A stretch of DNA of 14,243 bases from Dehalococcoidia bacterium (GTDB lineage: Bacteria; Chloroflexota; Dehalococcoidia; SM23-28-2): the NCBI GenBank assembly GCA_022866185.1, contig JALHUG010000065.1, positions 1 to 14,243 of the forward strand, given 5' to 3'. How positions within the stretch are numbered: the stretch's first letter is position 1; the number at the start of each line of letters is the position of its first letter. The translations under genes and the position numbers were made by a program. Shown here one piece after another: positions 1 to 6,520 of this stretch. The notes beneath the pieces were generated by a model that did no database searches, was not told the DNA's origin, and saw only the letters and a program-made list of their open reading frames with translations.

Positions 1-133
1 ACTCGCCGATGACAGAGAGCAGCTCCTCGGGCGACATGCCCAAGCGCACGTCTACCTGAGCGCCGCACTCCTTCAGGGCCTTGACGCCGTCCTCGGCTAT
101 CGGGTCACAGACCAGAACCTTCGCAGCTATCAA
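1..133 (-). CDS. serA: D-3-phosphoglycerate dehydrogenase, N-terminal fragment
   Basis: This is the first 44 codons of a gene that continues beyond the left edge. The translation begins LIAAKVLVCDPIAEDG and reaches MSPEELLSVIGE, matching the start of the SerA substrate-binding domain: a first beta strand KVLV, a D-P-I-A-E-x-G-V segment, then a G-x-S-P-E-E-L helix. SerA oxidises 3-phosphoglycerate with NAD in the first step of serine biosynthesis. The start is a TTG at 133; an in-frame TGA lies just upstream and a GGTGAG Shine-Dalgarno-like stretch precedes it. Only 4 bases separate it from the stop of the upstream aminotransferase, so the two should be co-transcribed and translationally coupled. 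The NAD-binding and ACT/ASB domains are outside the window, so identity rests on the N-terminus and the neighbour. Confidence 0.8.
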   Translation of the reverse strand, partial: MIAAKVLVCDPIAEDGVKALKECGAQVDVRLGMSPEELLSVIGE

Positions 134-137
134 GCTC

Positions 138-1226
138 TCACCGTGCGGAGAATCCCACCCGTGGCAGGGCCTTGGCCAGCACGTCCAGAGCCGCTTTTAC
201 GTCCTCCTGTGACACAAAGCCCAGGTGGCCGATGCGGAAGATCTTGCCGCCTAGTTTGGCCTGGCCGCCGGCGATTATCAGGTCGTACTCATCCTCGCAG
301 AGGCGCTGAAGGGCCTTGCCGTCCACGCCCTCGGGCACCTTGACGGCGGTCACCGTATCGGAGGCAAAGCGCTCGTCGGCGAATAGCTTCAGCCCCAGCG
401 ACTTCACACCATCGCGCGTGAACTGACCTATGCGCCGATGGCGAGCGAAGATGTTCTCCAGCCCCTCCTGTGCCATCATGTCCAGCGCCAAATCGAGCCC
501 GTAGAAGACAGAGACGGCGGGGGTCCAGGGCGTCTGGCCACGCTCAAGATAGCTCTTGGCGGCGGTGATGTCGAAGTAGAAGCGGGGCATCTTGGCCTTG
601 GCGTGGGCCTCCCAGGCACGGGGGCTTACCGAGACCATGGCCAGGGCCGGCGGCACCATCCAGCCCTTCTGCGAGCCGGTAGCGACGAAGTCCAGCCCCC
701 AATCGTCGGTGCGGACCGGAATAGCGCTCAGGCTGCTCACGGCATCCACCAGCAGGAGCTTATCGAACTCCCGCACCACCTTGGCGATGTCCTCCAGCGG
801 GTTGGTGACGCCGGTGGAGGTCTCGTTGTGGGTCACCAGCACTGCCTTGATGGTGGGATCGGCAGCCAGGGCGCGCCGCACGTCCTCGGGGTCGGCGGCC
901 TTGCCCCACTCGTAGTCGAGGCGGCTCACCTCAGCACCGTAGGCCTCGGCAATGTTGGCGAAGCGATCGCCGAAAGCTCCGATGGAGATCACCAGCACGC
1001 GGTCACCAGGCGAGAGGGTGTTGACCACCGCTGTCTCCATGGCGCCAGTCCCCGAGGTGGTGAGAATGAACACGTCGTTCTGGGTCAGGAAGAATTCCTT
1101 GAGACGCCTGGTCACCCGCTCGAGGATGCCCATGAACTCCCGCCCGCGATGGTTAATCATGGGACGAGCGCTCGCCTCAAGCACCCTGGGCGGAACAGGC
1201 GTAGGACCAGGAATGCGTAAATTCAT
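138..1226 (-). CDS. Class V PLP aminotransferase (serine-pyruvate / alanine-glyoxylate type; probable serine-pathway transaminase)
   Basis: A 362-residue fold-type I, class V aminotransferase. Visible family features are the N-terminal LRIPGPTPVPP, the NHRGREF segment, the cofactor loop T-S-G-T-G-A-M-E (about residues 57-64), THNETSTG, the PLP-ring aspartate in LLLVDAVSS (D161) and the Schiff-base lysine in GSQKGW (K187). I chose the ATG at 1226, giving MNLRIPGPTP, because GGAGGT lies 7 bases upstream and because the upstream in-frame ATG at 1253 would start before the predicted transcription start. The gene lies directly upstream of serA. The inference is that it transaminates 3-phosphohydroxypyruvate, or hydroxypyruvate/glyoxylate, taking the role of SerC, as class V enzymes do in some archaea and Thermotoga-like bacteria. 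Substrate cannot be read from sequence; serine-glyoxylate or alanine-glyoxylate activity is the alternative. Confidence 0.88.
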   Translation of the reverse strand: MNLRIPGPTPVPPRVLEASARPMINHRGREFMGILERVTRRLKEFFLTQNDVFILTTSGTGAMETAVVNTLSPGDRVLVISIGAFGDRFANIAEAYGAEVSRLDYEWGKAADPEDVRRALAADPTIKAVLVTHNETSTGVTNPLEDIAKVVREFDKLLLVDAVSSLSAIPVRTDDWGLDFVATGSQKGWMVPPALAMVSVSPRAWEAHAKAKMPRFYFDITAAKSYLERGQTPWTPAVSVFYGLDLALDMMAQEGLENIFARHRRIGQFTRDGVKSLGLKLFADERFASDTVTAVKVPEGVDGKALQRLCEDEYDLIIAGGQAKLGGKIFRIGHLGFVSQEDVKAALDVLAKALPRVGFSAR

Positions 1227-1255
1227 CAGAGACCTCCAAATCCAGCCTTGCAATC

Positions 1256-1284
1256 ATAATATGGGAGAGGCATATGACGGTCAA
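1256..1284 (-). promoter_or_regulatory. Sigma-70-type promoter of the aminotransferase-serA operon
   Basis: Read on the minus strand, TTGACC (1284-1279) and TATTAT (1261-1256) are separated by exactly 17 bases. That is 5 of 6 matches in each box at optimal spacing. Transcription should start near 1249, leaving a leader of about 23 bases with GGAGGT before the ATG at 1226. No operator or riboswitch is visible. Confidence 0.75.
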
Positions 1285-1303
1285 GGGAAAGCGCTCGATA
1301 TGG

Positions 1304-1309
1304 TAGAAT
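1304..1309 (+). promoter_or_regulatory. Possible -10 element for selA
   Basis: TAGAAT matches the -10 consensus at 5 of 6 positions and sits about 19 bases before the selA TTG codon. No good -35 is found 16-18 bases upstream, so this is weak. The divergent intergenic region is only about 100 bases long, so a selA promoter must lie here or overlap the aminotransferase promoter. Confidence 0.3.
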
Positions 1310-1327
1310 AGGGGCACTTTCCGGATT

Positions 1328-2710
1328 TTGTTCGAGATTGCCGTGACCAGTCCCTTCCGCAACCTGCCCAGCGTGAGCCGCCTCCTTGTCCATCGGCGCA
1401 TCCGTCCCCTCTTGTCGCAGATGGCCAGCGACAGCGTGGCCGAGCTGGTCCGCCAGCAACTGCAAGAGGCGCGGCGAGCCATCGCCGCCGGTCATGAGTG
1501 CCCGCCAACCGAAGCGCTGGTGGAGTCGGTGCTGGCCCGCGCCGAGCTTCTCCTCCAGTCCACCCTGCGACCGGTGATCAACGCCAGCGGCGTCATCATT
1601 CATACCAACCTGGGGCGGGCCCCCCTCTCGCGGGAGGCCATAGCGGCCATGGAGGCGGTATCGCGGGGCTACAGCAACCTGGAGTTCGACCTGACGGAGG
1701 GCGAGCGAGGCCATCGCCAGGTGCATCTGGAGACCCTTCTGTGCCAGATCAGCGGCGCCCAGGCAGCGATGGCGGTCAACAACAACGCTGGCGCCGTCCT
1801 CCTGGCCCTCACCGCCCTGGCCAAGGAGCGAGAGGTGATCATTTCGCGCGGCCAGGCGGTGGAGATCGGCGGCGGCTTTCGCATCCCCGCAGTGATGCAC
1901 CAGAGCGGCGCTCGCCTGGTGGAGGTGGGCACCACCAATCGCACCTACCTCAGCGACTATCAGCAGGCCATCACCAGCGACACGGCTGCTCTCATGCGGG
2001 TGCACGCCAGCAACTTCCGCATCATCGGCTTTGTGGAATCCACTCCCCTTGAAGACCTGGTCCGGCTGGCCCACGAGCACGGCCTCTTGCTTATGGATGA
2101 CCTAGGCAGCGGTTGCCTAATCGATACCAGTCAGTTCGGCCTGGCCGCCGAGCCTACCATCCAGGAGAGCGTCGCCGCCGGGGCCGACCTGACCCTGTTC
2201 TCCGGCGACAAGCTCCTGGGCGGCCCCCAGGCGGGCATTATCGTCGGGCGCGAGGAGCTGGTGGCCGGCCTGCGCCGCCACCCTCTGGCGCGGGCGCTAC
2301 GCCTGGACAAGGCCAGCGTCGCCGCCCTGGCCGCCACCGCCATCCACTACGTGCGGGACGAGGCGCTGGAGAAGATCCCCGTGTGGCGGATGATCGCCAT
2401 GCCCCTGCCAACCATCGAAAGAAGGGCCCGGCGCTGGGCGCGGGCTATCGGGGCGCCCGCTCACATACTGCACGGGCGCTCGATGATCGGCGGCGGTAGC
2501 CTGCCAGAGGAGGGGCTGCCCACCAGGGTCATAGCCATCCCCGCCCACGGCGGCAGAAGCGTGACGGAGCTCGCCCAGCGCCTGCGCCTGGGCCAGCCGC
2601 CGGTGATCGGCCGCATCGAGCACGACCAGCTCCTCCTCGACCCTCGCACCGTGGCCCCCGCGGACGACTCGACCCTGGTGGAGGCCGTGGCGGCCGCCCT
2701 GGGGCGCTAG
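1328..2710 (+). CDS. selA: L-seryl-tRNA(Sec) selenium transferase SelA
   Basis: A 460-residue protein, close to E. coli SelA (463). This PLP enzyme converts Ser-tRNA(Sec) to Sec-tRNA(Sec) using selenophosphate. Visible family landmarks are the N-terminal R-N-L-P-S-V motif, VINASGVIIHTNLGRAPLS (83-101), the YSNLEFDLTEGERG segment (115-128), AVNNNAGAV (149-157), EVGTTNRT (199-206), MDDLGSG (256-262) and the PLP lysine in LFSGDKLLGGPQAG (K295, the same number as in E. coli). The start is uncertain: TTG at 1328 gives the full length, while GTG at 1343 gives MTSPFRNLPSV, a more typical N-terminus; neither has a strong ribosome-binding site. No selB, selC tRNA or selD is in the window, so the rest of the pathway must be elsewhere. 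The organism probably makes selenoproteins. Confidence 0.95.
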   Translation: MFEIAVTSPFRNLPSVSRLLVHRRIRPLLSQMASDSVAELVRQQLQEARRAIAAGHECPPTEALVESVLARAELLLQSTLRPVINASGVIIHTNLGRAPLSREAIAAMEAVSRGYSNLEFDLTEGERGHRQVHLETLLCQISGAQAAMAVNNNAGAVLLALTALAKEREVIISRGQAVEIGGGFRIPAVMHQSGARLVEVGTTNRTYLSDYQQAITSDTAALMRVHASNFRIIGFVESTPLEDLVRLAHEHGLLLMDDLGSGCLIDTSQFGLAAEPTIQESVAAGADLTLFSGDKLLGGPQAGIIVGREELVAGLRRHPLARALRLDKASVAALAATAIHYVRDEALEKIPVWRMIAMPLPTIERRARRWARAIGAPAHILHGRSMIGGGSLPEEGLPTRVIAIPAHGGRSVTELAQRLRLGQPPVIGRIEHDQLLLDPRTVAPADDSTLVEAVAAALGR

Positions 2711-2776
2711 GTGCTCCCCTAGTCTGTACTGTCTTCAGGTAGCGGCGACGCCAGGCCGCGCGGGGTGAGGCCCTTC

Positions 2777-2822
2777 GCTCCTCTCAGGCTGACGGCATGG
2801 CCTAGCGTCATCCTGAGAGGAG
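2777..2822. repeat. Imperfect intergenic palindrome between convergent selA and rnpB
   Basis: CTCCTCTCAGG (2778-2788) is the exact reverse complement of CCTGAGAGGAG (2812-2822). Inside these arms, after one C/T mismatch, TGACG (2790-2794) pairs with CGTCA (2806-2810), leaving an 11-base loop. The stem has 16 pairs and one mismatch. The right arm (GTCATCCTGAGAGGAG) resembles the GTCATCCTGAG-type palindromes scattered between genes in many bacteria. No T-tract follows on either side, so simple intrinsic termination is not assured, but the hairpin could block transcription or protect a 3' end for both convergent units. The rest of 2711-2887 shows no gene. Confidence 0.65.
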
Positions 2823-2845
2823 TTCCTTCCGAGAGGGATTATGTC

Positions 2846-2871
2846 AAAACGCGCTGGCTCCCCAACCCAGC
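2846..2871 (-). terminator. Weak candidate terminator of rnpB
   Basis: On the minus strand, just past the rnpB 3' end, GCTGG and CCAGC form a 5-bp stem with a 9-base loop, followed three bases later by TTTT. The stem is short and the T-run minimal. The larger palindrome at 2777-2822 may be the true end of the transcript. Confidence 0.3.
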
Positions 2872-2887
2872 CGTGGGAAGTCATAGC

Positions 2888-3264
2888 GGCCCAGCAGGCC
2901 TATAAGCCGAGTTCTGTGCCTCCCCGCCCTAGGCGGGGAGCGGTGACCATCAATCTAGGATGGCGGTTACCCGCCACCTCAAGCGGCCAACCCGAGGACA
3001 GGCCGGGCGTCCTTGTGTCCTCCTATTTGGCCTTGCTCCACGTGGGGTTTGCCCAGCCGACCGGTCACCCGGCCGCTGGTGAGCTCTTACCTCACCATTT
3101 CACCCTTACCCCGATATCTCAGAGATCGGGGCGGTGTGTTTCTGTGGCACTCTCCGTCGGGTTGCCCCGCCTGGGCGTTACCCAGCACGCTGCCCGGTGG
3201 AGCTCGGACTTTCCTCACCCCAGCATCTTACATGCCAGAGCGCGATCACCCGGCCTACTGAGCC
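2888..3264 (-). ncRNA. rnpB: RNase P RNA (bacterial type A)
   Basis: The catalytic RNA that removes 5' leaders from pre-tRNAs. On the minus strand the 5' conserved core GAGGAAAGTCCGAGCTCC is present (3216-3199), followed by the GGGCAACCCGACGGAGAGTG-like P10-P11 region and GCCACAGAAA. The 3' core reads ACAGAACTCGGCTTATAGGCC in two parts (2917-2897). The ends were set by helix P1: 5' GGCTCAGTAGGCC (3264-3252) pairs over all 13 positions, counting G-U pairs, with 3' GGCCTGCTGGGCC (2900-2888). That gives about 377 nucleotides, normal for type A. ACAGAA (2917-2912) pairs with the 5' core to form P4. A promoter fixes the same 5' end. The gene lies just downstream of rnhA on the same strand. Open reading frames across this span are artefacts of its structure. 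Confidence 0.95.
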
Positions 3265-3270
3265 AACCCT

Positions 3271-3300
3271 ATTGTAAGGCGAGGACGGCCCCCCTGCCAA
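3271..3300 (-). promoter_or_regulatory. Promoter of rnpB
   Basis: On the minus strand TTGGCA (3300-3295) and TACAAT (3276-3271) are spaced by 18 bases. The predicted start, 7 bases past the -10, falls at about 3264, exactly the first base of the P1 helix. The -35 box lies immediately after the rnhA stop codon, so rnpB has its own promoter tucked against the end of the upstream operon. Confidence 0.7.
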
Positions 3301-3301
3301 G

Positions 3302-3730
3302 CTAGCCGCCTGGCCGATCCAGGGCTTCGTTGGCTAGCTTGTCGGCCAGGGCATTCTCTTGACGCGGGATTGCGGTGGCCCTGAAGGAAGCGAAACGCCA
3401 GCGCAGGTCTTCCATGCGGGCGAACAGCCGCTTCAGGCGAGGGTTGCGCACCCTGTAGGAGCTGTCTAGCTGGCGCACCACCAGCTCGGAGTCCATCCGC
3501 AGCTCGACGTCGCGCGCCCCCAGGGCGAGGGCTGCCTCCAGGCCAGCGATGGCCGCCCGGTATTCAGCCTCGTTGTTGGTGGCCCGACCGATAGCCTCAG
3601 AGATACGATGGCACTCCCTATCCTTATCGTCAAAAATGACCACGCCGATCGCCGCCGGCCCGGGATTCCCCCGCGAGGCACCGTCGGTGTAGACCACCCA
3701 GCACCCTTCAGCCGTAGCCATGCTCCTCAC
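3302..3730 (-). CDS. rnhA: Ribonuclease HI family protein
   Basis: A 142-residue RNase H fold protein that cleaves RNA in RNA-DNA hybrids. The four acidic active-site residues are in place: D16 in YTDGASRGNPG, E56 in TNNEAEY, D80 in RMDSE, and D130 in ENALADKLANEA. It is short and lacks the basic protrusion of E. coli RNase HI, resembling the archaeal and YpdQ-like class. The first codon is taken as GTG at 3730, giving a 4-base GTGA overlap with the upstream stop; ATG at 3721 is an alternative that removes three residues. It is the last gene of the zinc-ribbon / recombinase-like / rnhA operon, and rnpB follows on the same strand. RNase HI next to a zinc-ribbon coiled-coil gene is also seen in Actinobacteria (Rv2228c-Rv2229c in M. 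tuberculosis). Confidence 0.93.
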   Translation of the reverse strand: MRSMATAEGCWVVYTDGASRGNPGPAAIGVVIFDDKDRECHRISEAIGRATNNEAEYRAAIAGLEAALALGARDVELRMDSELVVRQLDSSYRVRNPRLKRLFARMEDLRWRFASFRATAIPRQENALADKLANEALDRPGG

Positions 3731-5133
3731 GGACGCAGCAGAACACGGATGCTATCGTCCCACACCACCACCTGCTCCAGCAACTCTCCCAGCAGCACCT
3801 GTTGCTCCAGCGGGGCAAGGCGATCCAATTCATCCCTCAGGCGAGCCAGAGCCCGCTCCTTCTGCTGCTGCCTCTCAGATGCCGACGCTTGCTGCCTGAC
3901 GAGTCGCTCCGCTTCTACCAGATTCTCCTCCAGCGATAGCTCCTCCGCCGCGACGGCCACGCCGAGGGTTCGCAGGCGCTCGGCACTGAGGCGACCGCGG
4001 GCCGCCTCATCCATGTGCTCTTCCAGACGCTTATCCAGTCGGTGCAGGCGACCTCGCAGGCGACGACAGCGTGCCTCCGCCTCCTGTAGCACCGCCGCCT
4101 CATCACCCGCCTTGGGTACAGCCAGCACGGCCGCCGGCTCCTCCCCCAGAAGGGCCTGGCGCACCTCCTCCTCCAACTGCCCTGCCCGTCGCGTGTGGTA
4201 CTCGCACAGGCTGCGGTTGGTGCGCGACTCGCACTGGTAGTAGCGGTACTCTGCCAACTTCTGGGAGCCATCGCGGCGACGCCAGCGCTGGCGACGGCTC
4301 ACCCCGATCATCTTGTTGCCACAGTATCCGCAATAGGCCAGCCCCGATAGCAGAAAGAGCGAGGTCTGCCGCTCAGCCCTCTCCTGGCGGCGAGAGCTCA
4401 GACGCTCCTGCACCCGCCGAAAGTCATCGCTGGAGATGAGGGCCGGATGGCTGGCAGGAACGCGTACCCCAAATCGACTGTAGGTGCCCAGGTAGGTGCG
4501 GTTGCGCAGGATATCGCGAACGGTCACCATGCTCCAGAGGCCGTTGCGGTGGGTGCGCATCCCCTCCTCGTTGAGCCGGCGAGCGACGAGGCGGATGCCC
4601 AGACCGTCCCGCAGATAGAGTCGAAAGATGTAGCGCACAACCGTGGCTTCCTCAGGCAGTATCTCCAGGCGCCGACGTGGGCCCACTCGATAACCGAAGG
4701 GCGGCCGCCCAAGGACCTCACCCATCACGGCCTTGCGCCTCATGGCCGCCTGCACCTTCTGTCCCAGCCGCTCGTCCTTCTTCTCCGTCCAGAGGGAAAG
4801 CAGGGCGGAACCGGGGTCGGTGCCGTCCTCCAGACACATCACCTGCACGCCCAGGCTCACTAACTGGAAATAGCGCCTGGCTGTCTCCCGCAGGTCGCTC
4901 CCCAAACTGGTCAGGGAGGAGATGACGACCACGGTGAATCCACGCTCGGGGCGCTGCTTGAGGAAGTCGATGAGCTGGCGATAACCCGAGCGGTCGTCAC
5001 CGGCGGCGGTGACATCCAGGAAAGTGGCCGCCGCCTCATAGCCATTCTGATGGCAGAAATCCAGGAAGGCACGGCTCTGCTCAGCCAGTGACTCGCTGCC
5101 GCCTGTGTCCCAGAAGTACCCTACCGCCCTCAC
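3727..5133 (-). CDS. Large serine recombinase-like protein with degenerate catalytic site (probably inactive, domesticated)
   Basis: A 468-residue protein with large-serine-recombinase architecture: a resolvase-like domain (about 1-115), a Recombinase DNA-binding domain (about 135-245, with GRPPFGYRV and LNEEGMRT), a zinc ribbon (C268, C271, C301, C310), a long coiled coil (about 340-445) and a short C-terminal tail. The active site is abnormal. Where active enzymes have Y-x-R-V-S, this has Y-F-W-D-T (6-10), so the positions of nucleophile Ser10 and Arg8 carry Thr and Trp. The downstream S/D-R-L-x-R motif reads TSLGS (75-79), with both arginines replaced by serine. The frame is intact and base composition matches its neighbours. 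It starts with GTG at 5133, 3 bases after the zinc-ribbon gene, and its stop overlaps rnhA. The inference is a DNA-binding or structural role rather than recombination. No att-like repeats or mobile cargo are visible nearby. Confidence 0.85.
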   Translation of the reverse strand: MRAVGYFWDTGGSESLAEQSRAFLDFCHQNGYEAAATFLDVTAAGDDRSGYRQLIDFLKQRPERGFTVVVISSLTSLGSDLRETARRYFQLVSLGVQVMCLEDGTDPGSALLSLWTEKKDERLGQKVQAAMRRKAVMGEVLGRPPFGYRVGPRRRLEILPEEATVVRYIFRLYLRDGLGIRLVARRLNEEGMRTHRNGLWSMVTVRDILRNRTYLGTYSRFGVRVPASHPALISSDDFRRVQERLSSRRQERAERQTSLFLLSGLAYCGYCGNKMIGVSRRQRWRRRDGSQKLAEYRYYQCESRTNRSLCEYHTRRAGQLEEEVRQALLGEEPAAVLAVPKAGDEAAVLQEAEARCRRLRGRLHRLDKRLEEHMDEAARGRLSAERLRTLGVAVAAEELSLEENLVEAERLVRQQASASERQQQKERALARLRDELDRLAPLEQQVLLGELLEQVVVWDDSIRVLLRP

Positions 5134-5136
5134 AGC

Positions 5137-5838
5137 TCAACTCACATATAGAATGCGCTCGCAGCTAACGCATTGCACCACGTCCAAGCCGGAGCGCGCC
5201 TTCTGCAATACAGTCATGGGCAAGCTGATACGGCAACCCCCGCACATGCCTCGCTCCACCTTGACCACCGCCCTCCCTTGTCGCCTCTCCAGCAGGTTGT
5301 CATAGAGGCCCAACACCCTCGCCCCCACGAGGCCCGACTGCTGACTTCGCCTCTCCTCCAGCCCCGCCAGCTCGCCTTCCAGCCTCCCCTTCTGATTGAC
5401 CAACTCCTCCTGCTCCTGCCGCCACCTCGTCTCCACCTCAGCCAGAGATTCCTTCGCATCTCGTAGGGCCGCCTGCCTCTCTTCCACTCGGACCATCAGG
5501 TCCAGAAGCTCATCCTCTCGCTGCCGCAACTGGCCCCTTAGGACGTTCGCCTCCCCCTGAATGCCTGCGAGCTCCTTGGGGTTGCGCACCGAGCCCCCGT
5601 ACAGCTTGCCCTCCACCCCTGAGACGCGTGAGCGAAGGTCATCCACCTGCCACTCCAGGTCTCGCTGCTGCTTGCTGACGCTCTCAAGAGCAGCTCGCTC
5701 CTCCTCGACCGCCTGCCTGCCAGCGATGAGCTCCTCGGTCTCCCCAAGTTGCTCCTCCACCTCCATCAGGGAAGCCTTGACGGCCTCGATGGCTGAATCG
5801 ATCTCCTGAAGAGCGTAAAGGTCGGCCGCTATTGTCAT
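5137..5838 (-). CDS. Coiled-coil protein with C4 zinc ribbon (zf-RING_7 family)
   Basis: A 233-residue protein. Residues 1 to about 175 are a long charged coiled coil rich in Glu, Arg and Leu, and the C-terminus holds a four-cysteine ribbon: CGGC (C199, C202) and CVSC (C223, C226), ending ERILYVS. This is the layout of the HP0958/CT398/Rv2229c family, whose role is unclear in most bacteria; HP0958 of Helicobacter binds RpoN and flagellin mRNA. I used ATG at 5838, giving MTIAADLYALQEID, the typical first helix. ATG at 5853 adds MPTLI and is possible. The frame stays open up to 6306, but that stretch lies over yceD and upstream of the promoter, so it is excluded. First gene of an operon with the recombinase-like gene and rnhA. 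The pairing with RNase H suggests a nucleic-acid role (inference). Confidence 0.85.
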   Translation of the reverse strand: MTIAADLYALQEIDSAIEAVKASLMEVEEQLGETEELIAGRQAVEEERAALESVSKQQRDLEWQVDDLRSRVSGVEGKLYGGSVRNPKELAGIQGEANVLRGQLRQREDELLDLMVRVEERQAALRDAKESLAEVETRWRQEQEELVNQKGRLEGELAGLEERRSQQSGLVGARVLGLYDNLLERRQGRAVVKVERGMCGGCRISLPMTVLQKARSGLDVVQCVSCERILYVS

Positions 5839-5876
5839 TATCAGCGTGGGCATGCGGCTACCGAATTGACATGGGG

Positions 5877-5906
5877 TAGACAATGCTCGCGGCAGGATTA
5901 TAGACT
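5877..5906 (+). promoter_or_regulatory. Candidate promoter of yceD-rpmF
   Basis: TAGACA (5877-5882; 5 of 6) and TAGACT (5901-5906; 4 of 6) are spaced by 18 bases. Transcription would start near 5913, about 67 bases before yceD. It interleaves with the opposing promoter for the zinc-ribbon operon. The -10 is only fair. Confidence 0.4.
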
Positions 5907-5926
5907 TAGAGAGAGGCCCCTGACAA
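5897..5926 (-). promoter_or_regulatory. Promoter of the zinc-ribbon / recombinase-like / rnhA operon
   Basis: On the minus strand TTGTCA (5926-5921) and a perfect TATAAT (5902-5897) are separated by 18 bases. The start would be near 5890, leaving a 37-52 base leader before the first gene. This placement argues that the coding sequence does not begin upstream at 6306. Confidence 0.7.
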
Positions 5927-5979
5927 GGCGACAGCCAATCTGGTGCAGTATTCCATCGCATTTTTGGAGACAGATTTTT

Positions 5980-6519
5980 ATGCAATTTGTCGTTGGTCAG
6001 CAGTTGCGCGAGCCCGTGGGCAGCGTCACCCACTACGATATCAGGGAGGGCAACCCCTTGCCCCAGGGAGGAGACTCCCCGGGCGAACTGACGGGCAGCG
6101 TCGACCTTATGCGGACGGACAAGGGGATCCTGGCCTCCGTCGTCCTTCACTGCACCATCGCCGCCAGGTGCAGCCGCTGCCTGAGCGAGATATCCTATCC
6201 ACTCACCCTCGCCTTCCACGAGGAGTATCTGCCCACGGTGGACGCCTCCACCGGCGAGCCCATGCCTTTGCCCGCTGACCCCGACGCCTTCCTCATCGAC
6301 AGTCACCAGGTTCTCGACCTGACAGAGGCGGTACGCCAGTATCGGCTAACGGCCGAGCCCCTTCAGCCCCTCTGCAGGTCGGATTGCCTTGGCTTTTGTC
6401 CTCTTTGCGGTTATGATCTAAATCAAGGCCCTTGCGGCTGCCCTGGCCAAGAGACCGATGCTCGCTGGACCGCTCTGGCCGAACTGGCCGTGAAAATCAA
6501 GCCGGAACAGGAGTCATAG
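5980..6519 (+). CDS. yceD: YceD family protein (DUF177)
   Basis: A 179-residue YceD/DUF177 protein. Members are almost always encoded directly upstream of ribosomal protein L32, as here, and are linked to 23S rRNA accumulation in plants and E. coli. Visible marks are the C-S-R-C-L motif (C64, C67) and a C-terminal cysteine-rich segment with C132, C136, C140 and C143 in a C-x3-C-x3-CPLCGYDLN pattern, then C152 and C154. This segment probably binds zinc. The ATG at 5980 has GGAGA about 9 bases upstream. Start codons further upstream would precede this ribosome-binding site and overlap the divergent promoters. The stop lies one base from the rpmF start, so the pair is coupled. Confidence 0.9.
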   Translation: MQFVVGQQLREPVGSVTHYDIREGNPLPQGGDSPGELTGSVDLMRTDKGILASVVLHCTIAARCSRCLSEISYPLTLAFHEEYLPTVDASTGEPMPLPADPDAFLIDSHQVLDLTEAVRQYRLTAEPLQPLCRSDCLGFCPLCGYDLNQGPCGCPGQETDARWTALAELAVKIKPEQES

Positions 6520-6520
6520 C

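Noticed and set aside
438..1220. Long plus-strand frame opposite the aminotransferase
   Set aside because: Shadow of a conserved PLP enzyme on the other strand; no family features and no ribosome-binding site.
2841..3305. 154-codon plus-strand reading frame
   Set aside because: It runs antisense through RNase P RNA, whose cores and P1 helix explain the sequence fully.
3727..5133. Integrated mobile element carrying the recombinase-like gene
   Set aside because: No flanking direct repeats or cargo genes are visible, neighbours are coupled housekeeping genes, and the catalytic residues are lost.
5866..5871. Perfect TTGACA as a -35 for yceD
   Set aside because: No -10-like hexamer lies 16-19 bases downstream (GCGGCA at 17).
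5839..6306. N-terminal 156-residue extension of the zinc-ribbon coiled-coil protein
   Set aside because: It lies antisense over yceD, precedes a strong TTGTCA-18-TATAAT promoter, and looks low-complexity rather than like the family.
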